Shown here: positions 14,237-22,336 of the stretch, in pieces
Layout of the letters: every line of letters starts with the position of its first letter
Numbering within the stretch: the stretch's first letter is position 1
Source: a virus
Direction: 5' to 3' (one strand)
Length of the DNA stretch: 64,000 nt
Virus record (IMG/VR): IMGVR_UViG_3300046005_001038
Coordinates: 1-64,000 of that record
Notes under the pieces: model-generated
The model's input: only the letters and a program-made list of their open reading frames with translations
Told to the model about the DNA's origin: nothing
The model's database searches: none
Program-made: the position numbers and the translations under genes

Positions 14237-16491
14237 TTGTAATTAAGCGTGATGGTAGTGAAGAAAAATTAAATGTTGATAAAGTTCACAAATGCGTAGC
14301 GTGGGCGTGTGAAGGTTTAGAAAATGTATCGATTTCAGATGTAGAAACGAATGCTCGTGTTCAGTTTTTCGATGGTATTACGACAACACAAATTCATTCA
14401 AGAATGATTCAATCTGCGGCTGAATTGATTAGCTTAGAGTCACCTGATTATGAGTATGTGGCGGCTAGGTTACTGCTTCAACAAATTATGAAAGATTGTG
14501 ATAGTTCAGATGGAAACGGGTATCCTACTTATGTTAATCAAGCCGTAAAATTAGGAAAGCTATCTGAAAATATGATTTCACATTATAATTTAGAACCAGA
14601 CAATGATTTAGACACAAACTGGATTGCTTTAGAAGGTTCTATTAAAAATGAAAACAATTTGAAGTTTAAGTATTTAGGATTACAAACACTTTATGACCGT
14701 TATTTAATTCGTAATAATGAAGGTAAAGTTATTGAATCGCCACAACACTTCTTCATGCGTGTCGCTTGTGGGATTTGTTTAAATGAACCTAAAGAAATTG
14801 CAACTGAAAAAGCGATTGAGCTTTATAACTTATTTTCAAATTTTGAGTATATTCATTCGACACCGACATTATTTAATGCGGGTACATTACATCCACAGAT
14901 GTCATCATGTTATTTGAATGTGATGCACGACGGTACATTTGAAGAATCAAATACAAGCATCTTCGGTAATGGTATTATGTCCACAATGGCAGAATCAGCA
15001 ATGTTATCTAAATTTGCTGGTGGTATTGGTACAGATTTCACTTATATTAGACCTGCTGGAAGTTCTATTGCTGGAACTAATGGCGTTAGTTCAGGTGTTA
15101 TTCCAGCATTAAAGATTTATAATGACACCGCCTTATTCTTCAATCAAGGTGGAAAGCGCAAAGGCTCATTCGCACCCTATTTAGAAATGTGGCACGGTGA
15201 TATTGAATCGTATATTGATTTGAAAAAACCAACAGGTGATGAAAGATTGCGTGCTAGAGATATTTTTCCTTATTCTTGGATTCCTGATTTATTTATGGTA
15301 CGAGTTAAAGAAAAAGGTGTGTGGTCATTATTTGATTCGCATTTGTATCCTGAATTACACGAATTGTATGGTGATGAATTTGAAGCAAGATATTTAGAAT
15401 TAGAATCTGATGGTAAGTTTATTAAACAAGTCGATGCGATGGAATTGTGGAAAAAGTCTATTTCGTCATTAGTTGAAACTGGCGCACCAATGATTACATT
15501 TAAAGATGCGTTTAATCTTCGTAATCCACAACGTCATGTGGGTAGCATCAAGTCCTCGAATTTGTGCAGTGAGATTGGCGAAGTTACTAACAATGATGAA
15601 ACGGCTGTTTGTAATTTAGGTTCGTTGAATATGTCACAATTAGAATTTGACGATATTAGACGTACTGTTCCGATTACAATCAGAGCTTTAGATAATGTGA
15701 TTGATGGTAACTTTTACCCAAGCGATAAAGCTAAGAACTCCAACTTTAAACACAGGCCGATTGGTTTAGGAGTTATGGGTTGGTTCGATTATTTGGTTAA
15801 ACATGACATTGATTTTGAATCACAATCGCATTTAAATGAAGCCGATAAAATCTTTGAAGAAATCTCATATTGGGCGATTAAAACATCATGTGAACTAGCG
15901 AAAGAAAAAGGCAAGTATTCTTCATTTGAAGGTTCGGATTGGTCTAAAGGTATCTTACCGTTTATGACTGATAAAAATTATGATGTTGAATCTTTATCTC
16001 AACGATGGATTGATTTAGTGGAAGAAGTTATCGAATATGGTGTGCGTAATAGTGTGATGTTAGCAATTGCTCCAACTGCTACAATCGCAAATATCTTAGG
16101 TACAACACAAAGTATCGAGCCACCACACAAGTTATCCTATATGGAAGAAAACTTGTCAGGTAAGTTCAGAGTGATTGATTCTAGTTTGAAATATAACAAA
16201 CCTAATTTAACAAAAACTGCGTTTGAAATTGACCAAGAATGGATTATTAAATCTGCGGCTGTTAGACAAAAATGGATCGACCAAGCACAATCATTAAACT
16301 TGTTTAAAAAACAAGGAGTGCGAGGAAGTCAGATAAGCGATTGGTATTTCTTAGCGTGGGAATTAGGTTTGAAATCGACGTATTACTTACGAGGTCAAGT
16401 TACTGAAGTCAAGCACAATGAAATCGGAAAAACTGAAGAACCTGTTTTAATGTGTTCAATCGACAACCCTGATTGTGAAGCGTGCAGTTGA
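14233..16491 (+). CDS. nrdA: Ribonucleoside-diphosphate reductase large subunit (class I)
   Basis: 752 residues. An N-terminal ATP-cone (VIKRDGSEEKLNVDKVHK) is followed by the catalytic barrel. Key cysteines are visible: SSCYLNV (about 225), NLCSE (about 443, radical site) and AVCNLGS (about 459), plus the C-terminal redox pair in CEACS. It reduces NDPs to dNDPs together with NrdB encoded just downstream. The preceding small gene overlaps its start, and a terminator-like hairpin separates it from nrdB. Confidence 0.96.
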   Translation: MIVIKRDGSEEKLNVDKVHKCVAWACEGLENVSISDVETNARVQFFDGITTTQIHSRMIQSAAELISLESPDYEYVAARLLLQQIMKDCDSSDGNGYPTYVNQAVKLGKLSENMISHYNLEPDNDLDTNWIALEGSIKNENNLKFKYLGLQTLYDRYLIRNNEGKVIESPQHFFMRVACGICLNEPKEIATEKAIELYNLFSNFEYIHSTPTLFNAGTLHPQMSSCYLNVMHDGTFEESNTSIFGNGIMSTMAESAMLSKFAGGIGTDFTYIRPAGSSIAGTNGVSSGVIPALKIYNDTALFFNQGGKRKGSFAPYLEMWHGDIESYIDLKKPTGDERLRARDIFPYSWIPDLFMVRVKEKGVWSLFDSHLYPELHELYGDEFEARYLELESDGKFIKQVDAMELWKKSISSLVETGAPMITFKDAFNLRNPQRHVGSIKSSNLCSEIGEVTNNDETAVCNLGSLNMSQLEFDDIRRTVPITIRALDNVIDGNFYPSDKAKNSNFKHRPIGLGVMGWFDYLVKHDIDFESQSHLNEADKIFEEISYWAIKTSCELAKEKGKYSSFEGSDWSKGILPFMTDKNYDVESLSQRWIDLVEEVIEYGVRNSVMLAIAPTATIANILGTTQSIEPPHKLSYMEENLSGKFRVIDSSLKYNKPNLTKTAFEIDQEWIIKSAAVRQKWIDQAQSLNLFKKQGVRGSQISDWYFLAWELGLKSTYYLRGQVTEVKHNEIGKTEEPVLMCSIDNPDCEACS

Positions 16492-16516
16492 CCTATAGTT
16501 TAATTTAGTTCATAAT
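16488..16516 (+). promoter_or_regulatory. Promoter overlapping the nrdA stop codon
   Basis: TTGACC (16488-16493, containing the nrdA TGA), a 17-nt spacer and CATAAT (16511-16516). The -10 box runs into the terminator hairpin that begins at 16514, so nrdB could be transcribed separately from nrdA. Confidence 0.45.
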
Positions 16517-16551
16517 AGGTTACACTTAATAAGTGTAACCTATTTTTTATT
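16514..16551 (+). terminator. Strong intrinsic terminator between nrdA and nrdB
   Basis: Perfect 14-bp stem (16514-16527 with 16531-16544) with a 3-nt loop, followed by a T-rich run (TTTTTATTT). It lies directly downstream of the promoter at 16488. Confidence 0.75.
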
Positions 16552-16564
16552 TACGGAGTTTGAA

Positions 16565-17569
16565 ATGATAGACATAAACGATAGACGGTTGATTGATGGT
16601 GAAACGAACAACTTAATGCAAGTATTCCCACTGAAGCACGTTTGGGCTAGAGATATTTTAGATAAAATGGAAGCAAATACTTGGTCGCACAAACAAGATG
16701 ACTTGAGCGAAGATGTCAAACAGTACCGTAGTGGTAAATTAAATGAAGGTAATTTAACTTCTTACAAAAAAGCATTGGCATTTCTATCTAATTTAGACGG
16801 TATTCAGTTTAATAATCTTGCCAATAATATCGGTAAATACATAACTTCACCTGAAGTATCAATGTGTATTAGTCGCCAAATTTGGGAAGAAGTTGTCCAC
16901 GTTAGAGCTTATGCAGACATTGTAGAAACAATGGGTTTTTCACCAGAGGAAGTTTATTGGTTGTTTGAAACAGATGAAATTCTAGCTAGTAAAAATAGAT
17001 ACATTACCGAAGCAAGTGACTTGCTAGGTAGAGAATATTCTGCTAGAAATTTTGTGAAAGCTATTGTGGCTAACATTGCGTTAGAAGGTATTTATTTCTT
17101 TAGCGGATTCTTAACTTTCTTTAATTTAGACCGTCAAGGAATTGTGAGAGGTACTTCTAATCGCATTAAACACATCGCAAGAGATGAAATTACCCACTTA
17201 TGGTTATTTATCACCATGTGGTTTACGCTGAAAGAAGAACAACCCGATATATTCACAGATGATTTAATCAGAGAATGTGAACAAATAATTAGATTGGCTG
17301 TTAAATATGAATGTGAGTGGGGAAAATATATTATTCAAGATGGAGTTTTAGGTCTAACAGATGTGATTATTGATTCATTCATTCAAGATTTGGCAAATCA
17401 AAGATGGAACTCATTAGGATTTAGCGAAGCGTTATTTGTTGATTCTAATAATAAACCTGTTACTAATTTAGCAAAATGGTTTGACAGTTATCTTGATTTG
17501 AATGATACAAAGACTAATTTTTTCGAGGGAAAGGTATTAACGTATGAAACAGAATCTTTGGAGTGGTAA
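16565..17569 (+). CDS. nrdB: Ribonucleoside-diphosphate reductase small subunit (class I)
   Basis: 334 residues after ACGGAGTTTGAA. Metal ligands are visible: QIWEEVVHVRAY contains E and H, with the radical tyrosine four residues after the H (HVRAY, equal to Y122 of E. coli). The second set lies in ALEGIYFFSGF and ARDEITHLW. The protein supplies the tyrosyl radical for NrdA. Its stop overlaps an HNH endonuclease gene, a common site for homing genes. Confidence 0.95.
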   Translation: MIDINDRRLIDGETNNLMQVFPLKHVWARDILDKMEANTWSHKQDDLSEDVKQYRSGKLNEGNLTSYKKALAFLSNLDGIQFNNLANNIGKYITSPEVSMCISRQIWEEVVHVRAYADIVETMGFSPEEVYWLFETDEILASKNRYITEASDLLGREYSARNFVKAIVANIALEGIYFFSGFLTFFNLDRQGIVRGTSNRIKHIARDEITHLWLFITMWFTLKEEQPDIFTDDLIRECEQIIRLAVKYECEWGKYIIQDGVLGLTDVIIDSFIQDLANQRWNSLGFSEALFVDSNNKPVTNLAKWFDSYLDLNDTKTNFFEGKVLTYETESLEW

Positions 17570-17571
17570 TT

Positions 17572-18282
17572 GTGGAAACTAAAGTTTGCATCAAATGTAA
17601 TCTTGATTTAGATATAAGCAATTTTACAAAATCAAGTCGTAATAAAACAGGTTATGAAAACTCTTGTAAAAAATGTAGAAATATAGGTAGGAGAAAAAAC
17701 AGAGCTGAGTTAAGAGAATCTCAAAATTTTAAATATGTAGAAGGAAAAATATGTTTAGATTGTAGGGAGTATAAAGATAGGGGTGATTATTATGTTAGCC
17801 GTAATTGTACAGATGGATTACGCCCAATGTGTAAGAAATGTGCAAATATACGACATAACGAATATGCTAAAAATAAAAGAAAGACTGACCCTATGTTTAG
17901 GTTATCGTCAAGTATAAGAACATATTTGCATAAATCATTAAAAGCTGGAAATTGTACTAAGAGTCAATTAACTGAATCGTATTTAGGTTGTTCAATTGAT
18001 AGATTCAAGAACTATATTTCAGTATGGTTTGAAGATGATTGGAGTTGGGATAATTATGGTAAAATATGGGAAATAGACCATATAATTCCTATCTGTTCTA
18101 TTAAATGCGAAGATGACGCGAAAATAGTATGGCATTTTACAAATATGCGAGCTGCCAGTATTGCTGAAAACCGTTTAAAGTCTGGAAAGATGTTTGATAA
18201 TGGTACAAATGAAATGATAATTTCAATGCAAGAAGCGATGCGAGAATATGCTGAGTATTCACAATCTGTCAGTAGTTCTTGA
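17572..18282 (+). CDS. HNH homing endonuclease with zinc fingers
   Basis: 236 residues from GTG 17572, with GGAG (17560-17563) 8 nt upstream. The in-frame GTG 17563 overlaps that site. Two zinc-finger units come first (CIKCNLDL...CKKC and CLDCREY...CKKC). The HNH core is WEIDHIIPI (about residue 160) with a following NMRAASIAENRLKSGK. It lies immediately after nrdB, where homing endonuclease genes are often found in phages. Its start region (GGAGTGGTAATTGTG) resembles that of the HNH gene after the polymerase. Confidence 0.88.
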   Translation: METKVCIKCNLDLDISNFTKSSRNKTGYENSCKKCRNIGRRKNRAELRESQNFKYVEGKICLDCREYKDRGDYYVSRNCTDGLRPMCKKCANIRHNEYAKNKRKTDPMFRLSSSIRTYLHKSLKAGNCTKSQLTESYLGCSIDRFKNYISVWFEDDWSWDNYGKIWEIDHIIPICSIKCEDDAKIVWHFTNMRAASIAENRLKSGKMFDNGTNEMIISMQEAMREYAEYSQSVSSS

Positions 18283-18308
18283 CACCAACCCACTAGCTAA
18301 CCGATAAT
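18279..18308 (+). promoter_or_regulatory. Promoter overlapping the HNH stop codon
   Basis: TTGACA (18279-18284), an 18-nt spacer and GATAAT (18303-18308). As in the nrdA/nrdB gap, the -35 overlaps the upstream stop codon and the -10 overlaps a terminator hairpin. Confidence 0.45.
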
Positions 18309-18341
18309 ACCGTCACATTAAAGGCGGTATTGTTTTATTTA
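18306..18341 (+). terminator. Terminator after the HNH gene
   Basis: AATACCG (18306-18312) pairs with CGGTATT (18325-18331), followed by GTTTTATTT. Confidence 0.65.
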
Positions 18342-18351
18342 GGAGAGGTAA

Positions 18352-18606
18352 ATGAGCGACAACTTTAAAACCGATGAAATTTCATTGAAAATAACAAGAT
18401 TCTTCGATGAAGAAACAGGTGAACCAATATGTATGCGATACACAGGTTCGCATTACTGTAAATTCTTAGCATTTACTAAATTTGGACAACAACCTGTTTG
18501 TGGTTATTTACACAATGCTGAGATATATGAAGAAACAAGTAGAGGTTTTATTAAACCTACTAACAAATGCCCTTTACACAATGGAGAAACGAAATATGAG
18601 AATTAG
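18352..18606 (+). CDS. Hypothetical protein
   Basis: 84 residues after AGGAGAGG. It contains several Cys/His residues (EPICMRYTG, HYCKFLAF, PVCGYLHN, KCPLH), which may bind zinc. No family is recognised. It overlaps the next gene. Confidence 0.6.
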   Translation: MSDNFKTDEISLKITRFFDEETGEPICMRYTGSHYCKFLAFTKFGQQPVCGYLHNAEIYEETSRGFIKPTNKCPLHNGETKYEN

Positions 18607-18838
18607 CACAAACCCAGATGATGAAGGTTTTCATCCTCTTGTTGCCAAATCTGATTATTTTCAGATTTATTTAGACGGTGTTAATATCACAAATAAATAT
18701 CTACTTCATACCGTCGATGAAGATGAAAATTGGATTGGAATTTATGTAGCTGATAAGAATAAAATTGCAATAGATGAGTACGGTGAACCGATTACTGATG
18801 TGATACACGGTGAAGTTAAAATCAAGTTTAAAAAATAG
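18596..18838 (+). CDS. Hypothetical protein
   Basis: 80 residues from ATG 18596, inside the end of the previous gene and preceded by GGAGAAACG. Beta-rich pattern (YFQIYLDGVNITNKYLLHTVD). Function unknown. Confidence 0.6.
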   Translation: MRISTNPDDEGFHPLVAKSDYFQIYLDGVNITNKYLLHTVDEDENWIGIYVADKNKIAIDEYGEPITDVIHGEVKIKFKK

Positions 18839-18846
18839 GAGAGAAA

Positions 18847-19248
18847 ATGTTTAAGCGTAAAGCAGGTAGTAGTAAATTTGGTGCAAAAAAGACGATTGTG
18901 GAAGATATTAAGTTTGACTCTACTATCGAATCGAAATACTATTTACACCTTAAAGAACGCGCTATAATAGGTGAAATTTTACATCTTGAGTTACAACCGT
19001 CCTTTGTGATTATGGAAGGTTTTAAACGTAATGGTGTGAAGATTAGAGATATTGTTTATCGCGCTGATTTTAAGTATTGGGATGTACAAAAAGAACGATT
19101 GATAATTAGTGATGTGAAAGGCTCGCCAGACGCAACGTATAAACTAAAAGCTAAATTATTCTTAGCATGGTTAGAAAAGAATGATAAAAATGCTTTATTT
19201 CACGAAGTATATTGGAAAAATAAATCGTGGGAGATTATTGAAAAATGA
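18847..19248 (+). CDS. DUF1064 family protein, probable nuclease
   Basis: 133 residues after AGGAGAG. The pattern SSKFGAKKT...FDSTIESKYYLHLK...YRADFKYWD...ISDVKG matches phage DUF1064 proteins. The E-D-DVK arrangement (SKYY, ADFKY, IISDVKG) is that of small PD-(D/E)XK nucleases, so a structure-specific nuclease role such as junction resolution is likely but not shown. It sits in the DNA metabolism arm. Confidence 0.75.
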   Translation: MFKRKAGSSKFGAKKTIVEDIKFDSTIESKYYLHLKERAIIGEILHLELQPSFVIMEGFKRNGVKIRDIVYRADFKYWDVQKERLIISDVKGSPDATYKLKAKLFLAWLEKNDKNALFHEVYWKNKSWEIIEK

Positions 19249-19412
19249 AAAATAAAATAAATTTAATTATTAGTTTTGTAGCATGGTATTGGTTTTGTTT
19301 TTTCAAACAGCATGACTTTTCAAACGGATATGAAATAGCTCTAACTTTGTTAGTTGCAGTTACTTTAGGTAGACAGTTTGCTTCCGATTTTGACGGTAAG
19401 GATACTGATTGA
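19245..19412 (+). CDS. Small membrane protein
   Basis: 55 residues, start overlapping the previous stop (ATGA). Two hydrophobic segments (LIISFVAWYWFCFF and EIALTLLVAVTLG) suggest a two-helix membrane protein. Function unknown. Confidence 0.55.
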   Translation: MKNKINLIISFVAWYWFCFFKQHDFSNGYEIALTLLVAVTLGRQFASDFDGKDTD

Positions 19413-19627
19413 TGATGTGGTTAATCTTTACTTTAGTTAGCACAACATCTATAAAAGATATTGACCACAAATCATTTAAAAGTTATACTGAATGCGAACA
19501 ATATGTAGAGCGACTGAGTAGTAAATCGAAAACTTGTTTTACATCTTACGCAAAATTTAAACAACCTAAGAAGGTGAAATATGAATCTAGCAGGATTATC
19601 AGAGCCAGCACAATTACTCGTAAATAG
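19412..19627 (+). CDS. Small protein with hydrophobic N-terminus and Cys pair
   Basis: 71 residues from ATG 19412 (TGATG overlap). A hydrophobic N-terminus (MMWLIFTLVS) precedes a polar part with TECEQYVE and KTCFTSYAKF. The same design is found at 3745-3918, so these may be paralogues. Possibly exported. Function unknown. Confidence 0.55.
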   Translation: MMWLIFTLVSTTSIKDIDHKSFKSYTECEQYVERLSSKSKTCFTSYAKFKQPKKVKYESSRIIRASTITRK

Positions 19628-19697
19628 TGTTGTTGCTGGTGCGCTTATCGTGGCGATTGTGTTAAGTATTATTGATAATAACAGATGGAAATACTAA
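19581..19697 (+). CDS. Very small membrane protein
   Basis: 38 residues after AAGAAGGTG. One transmembrane helix (LLVNSVVAGALIVAIVLSII) and a basic end. It overlaps the previous gene by 47 nt in another frame. Function unknown. Confidence 0.5.
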   Translation: MNLAGLSEPAQLLVNSVVAGALIVAIVLSIIDNNRWKY

Positions 19698-19698
19698 T

Positions 19699-20019
19699 AT
19701 GAGTAGAGTCGAAGAACGTGTTATAGATGAATTCGAGTGGTATTGTCACAATGACAGAACAAGTTTATTAGCACGATTAGAGTTAAAAGAACGTGCTGAT
19801 GAAGGTTTTAGAAAGTACGGGGTTACATTAGAACGTACTGATTTAACGAAAGAACAATGGTTTCAGCATTTGAAAGAGGAGCTGTTAGATGCGTGTAATT
19901 ATGCTACACGGCTTGAAATGTATGAAGAACTCACATTCACAGAAAAAGACATTTTAGAAGTCTTAAAACGCGATTTATTTCATAGTTTGGAAGGTATTTA
20001 TGAGAATAGTTTGTCTTAA
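19699..20019 (+). CDS. MazG-like protein (possible nucleotide pyrophosphohydrolase)
   Basis: 106 residues from ATG 19699. The central part (EGFRKYGVTLERTDLTKEQW then FQHLKEELLDACNYATRLEM) follows the pattern of phage MazG-like helical proteins, where the EE..D helix binds Mg and nucleotides. If active it would hydrolyse NTPs or dNTPs. It lies near the NUDIX-like gene. Recognised by pattern only. Confidence 0.55.
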   Translation: MSRVEERVIDEFEWYCHNDRTSLLARLELKERADEGFRKYGVTLERTDLTKEQWFQHLKEELLDACNYATRLEMYEELTFTEKDILEVLKRDLFHSLEGIYENSLS

Positions 20020-20155
20020 TCTTAAATGTCCAAGTCACATGACGTGTGCAACATTTATCACAGATATGCAACCTAAGCTACCAGTACGGTATTTGAATTT
20101 TAAGGTTGTTGAAGGTGAAGATAGATGTGCTAATTTTATTAAATTGAGGAGATAG
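20000..20155 (+). CDS. Small Cys-containing protein
   Basis: 51 residues overlapping the previous gene. Four cysteines (VCLNLKCPSHMTC...DRCANF) could form a small zinc site. Function unknown. Confidence 0.55.
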   Translation: MRIVCLNLKCPSHMTCATFITDMQPKLPVRYLNFKVVEGEDRCANFIKLRR

Positions 20156-20158
20156 AAA

Positions 20159-20266
20159 ATGAGTAATGTTTTTGGTATTATCGGAGAACTGATGGAAACA
20201 GCCATCGTAATTTATTTGTGGTACAGAGTAGAAACTTTAACAAAACAAATCGAGGAAAGAAAATGA
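20159..20266 (+). CDS. Very small membrane protein
   Basis: 35 residues after GAGGAGATAG. A hydrophobic stretch (FGIIGELMETAIVIYLWY) precedes a charged helix. The stop overlaps the next start (ATGA). Function unknown. Confidence 0.5.
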   Translation: MSNVFGIIGELMETAIVIYLWYRVETLTKQIEERK

Positions 20267-20943
20267 GTAAATTTGAACAAGTCGTCACAATTAGACGCGA
20301 AAGCGTTAAAGAGTTTTTAACTGATGGTTTCACAGTTATCGATGGTAATACTGAAGAAGTAAAAGCAGAAATGTTTAATAAAGTGTTTAAACCAGAAGAA
20401 ATCGTCATCGGTTCACGTCATTGGTTAGAACAAGATGAAAATTTCTTACAGATTATTCCATCTATTGTGTTTAGAAAACCTGATGGTACGGTGTTGCATT
20501 ATCAGCGCACCCAAGGCACGGGTGAAGGTAGATTACTTGGTAATTACAGTTGTAATATAGGCGGTCACATAAACGTCAACGATTTAGATACGAGTATCGA
20601 TAGAATTAGTCCGATTTTGACAGTCTGGAATAGCATTTTCAGAGAAGTAGCGGAAGAACTTGGTGTTGCTTTAGATTTGGTTGCAAATGTCAATTATGAC
20701 GAAGATTACAATGAATTTAGAGGTATTATTTACGATTCAAGTAATTCTGTCGGAAAAGTGCATATCGGGCTGTTATTTGTGTTCGATGTAGCGCAAGATT
20801 GTGAGTTCAATTCGGGTATTGCTGAATCAGAAGGAATGTTACTTAAAGGTTGGTATTCACCAGCTACGCTTCTACATCATCACGATATTGATGCGATTAA
20901 CTTAGAAAACTGGGCTAAGATTGTGTTAGAATACTTAGCATAA
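20263..20943 (+). CDS. NUDIX hydrolase-like protein
   Basis: 226 residues from ATG 20263 after GAGGAAAG. It has NIGGHINVND and then IFREVAEELGV, the G and REUXEEXGU parts of the NUDIX box, but with a longer insert than the standard box between them. Proteins of this type hydrolyse nucleoside diphosphate derivatives. It may remove damaged nucleotides or act on capped RNA or NAD. The substrate cannot be predicted. A terminator follows. Confidence 0.75.
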   Translation: MSKFEQVVTIRRESVKEFLTDGFTVIDGNTEEVKAEMFNKVFKPEEIVIGSRHWLEQDENFLQIIPSIVFRKPDGTVLHYQRTQGTGEGRLLGNYSCNIGGHINVNDLDTSIDRISPILTVWNSIFREVAEELGVALDLVANVNYDEDYNEFRGIIYDSSNSVGKVHIGLLFVFDVAQDCEFNSGIAESEGMLLKGWYSPATLLHHHDIDAINLENWAKIVLEYLA

Positions 20944-20954
20944 ACAAATAGTTA

Positions 20955-20999
20955 TTGATAAATTCGACGAAGTGTGGTATGATTCTTCGTCGAATTTTT
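20955..20999 (+). promoter_or_regulatory. Combined promoter and terminator before the lysis operon
   Basis: TTGATA (20955-20960), a 17-nt spacer and TATGAT (20978-20983). A perfect 13-bp inverted repeat (20960-20972 with 20985-20997) followed by TTTTT covers the spacer and places the -10 in its loop. The element could end the NUDIX transcript and start the lysis transcript. The palindrome could also be an operator. Confidence 0.6.
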
Positions 21000-21018
21000 A
21001 CGTTTAAAGGAAAGTAAA

Positions 21019-21486
21019 ATGCCATTAACCACAGTTCAAGCAAGCAAATTAGAAGAACACGAAGGATTTAGAAGTAAAGTTTATAAATGTACAGCAGGAT
21101 TGGATACAATTGGGATTGGATATTGTATTCCAGCGAATCCGCTAAATTTATCTAAAGCAGAAATTAAAACGCTGTACGATGTAGGTATCACACATGATAA
21201 AGCCATTTATTATTTAAAAATGGTCTGTAATCAAATAGAAGCTAAGTTAAGTCGAGAGCTTGATTGGTATGATGACTTAGACTCAAACACAAAGTATGTG
21301 TTAATTGATATGGCATATCAAATGGGTGTAGCGGGATTACTCGAATTTAAACAGTCGTTGAAATTAGTTAAAGCGGATAAATATAATGATGCTGCTAAAG
21401 AAATGCTACGCAGTAATTGGGCTAAACAAACGCCTAATCGAGCTAAATCTGTGACCGATATTTTGAAATCAGGTAAGATTCGATAA
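21019..21486 (+). CDS. Endolysin, GH24-type lysozyme with Glu-Cys-Thr triad
   Basis: 155 residues after AAAGGAAAG. The active site is EGFRSKVYKC...T with E15, C24 and T30, spaced E-8-C-5-T as in P21/P22-type lysozymes (Cys in place of the T4 Asp). It cleaves the peptidoglycan glycan backbone. No classical signal peptide is visible, so a holin is expected. First gene of a four-gene overlapping operon. Confidence 0.9.
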   Translation: MPLTTVQASKLEEHEGFRSKVYKCTAGLDTIGIGYCIPANPLNLSKAEIKTLYDVGITHDKAIYYLKMVCNQIEAKLSRELDWYDDLDSNTKYVLIDMAYQMGVAGLLEFKQSLKLVKADKYNDAAKEMLRSNWAKQTPNRAKSVTDILKSGKIR

Positions 21487-21914
21487 TGGCTAGAGAACCT
21501 TGTTCTCCCCCACAATCTGACGACTTAATTGCTAGGCATCAGTTTTATGCACAAGTAAGTTGTCAGTTACACGAATCTAATGTTGACATCGATGGTTTAG
21601 GTCGAAAGACCTCTGTGATGTTTGAACGGCTCGATAACATTAGAGAAGTTGTAAAAATGTACGCGACTAGGGGTAATACCATTATCGCGTGCATTTCTGT
21701 GTTGTGGATGCTTTTAGGTAGCGGCTTGACGATGTATGTGCAATCAGTTATTGAATCTGCAAAACTAACTGTAGAAGCTGTACATGACCTCGAAAAACGA
21801 ATGACGTTAGTTGAAGCTACAAATAACGCTAATTCACCTGCCATTGAAAGTATTGAGAAAATAAAACGGAATTTAGCTACCCTTCAAAACGAAATGGATG
21901 AGAAACATCAATGA
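21486..21914 (+). CDS. One-helix membrane protein, possible holin or lysis accessory
   Basis: 142 residues, start overlapping the endolysin stop (TAATGG). A single hydrophobic segment at about residues 63-85 (NTIIACISVLWMLLGSGLTM) separates a polar N-terminal half from a coiled-coil-like C-terminal half (VHDLEKRMTLVEATNNANSP). The position directly after lysozyme suggests a lysis role. A type III-like holin or inner spanin is possible. No lipoprotein outer spanin is seen. Confidence 0.65.
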   Translation: MAREPCSPPQSDDLIARHQFYAQVSCQLHESNVDIDGLGRKTSVMFERLDNIREVVKMYATRGNTIIACISVLWMLLGSGLTMYVQSVIESAKLTVEAVHDLEKRMTLVEATNNANSPAIESIEKIKRNLATLQNEMDEKHQ

Positions 21915-22336
21915 AAAAGATAGCTCTGATTTTAATGCTCGTTATTAGTTCTCCAATAATGAGCGATACTGTTCCAATTACCAGTTCTGAATTTGCTGTA
22001 TCGAGTATATCTCGATTTGAATTAAGACGTTTGTATTTTATGAAAGACAAATGGGCTGATGGTGTTGGTATTGTGACACTTTATCAACGACCACCACATA
22101 GTTCAGAACACATACGATTTATTAGAGAAACCTTAGAATTAACACCAGCAACATACTATAGAGAATTAGCGTTATCTGTTAATGCAGGTAAAGGTTCTAC
22201 TATTACCATTGTTAATTCTGATGAAGAAATGCTTGACAAAGCAACGGCAAAAGATAATGCGATTGGTTATTTAGATGTAGACACAATTATTTTTACATTA
22301 GATAAAACGACTAAATTACTCAAGGTAACTGACTGA
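21911..22336 (+). CDS. Small PstS-like periplasmic phosphate-binding protein
   Basis: 141 residues. A signal peptide (MKKIALILMLVISSPIMS) is followed by a PstS-like fold signature: VSSISRFELRRLYFMKDKWA, an HIRFIRETLELTPATYYREL helix region, and NAIGYLDVD at the end. This is the short stand-alone PstS-like family found in proteobacteria. It overlaps the membrane protein gene (ATGA) and the porin-like gene (TGATG), so it is made with lysis genes. It may bind phosphate or another oxyanion in the periplasm. The role in infection is unknown. Confidence 0.75.
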   Translation: MKKIALILMLVISSPIMSDTVPITSSEFAVSSISRFELRRLYFMKDKWADGVGIVTLYQRPPHSSEHIRFIRETLELTPATYYRELALSVNAGKGSTITIVNSDEEMLDKATAKDNAIGYLDVDTIIFTLDKTTKLLKVTD

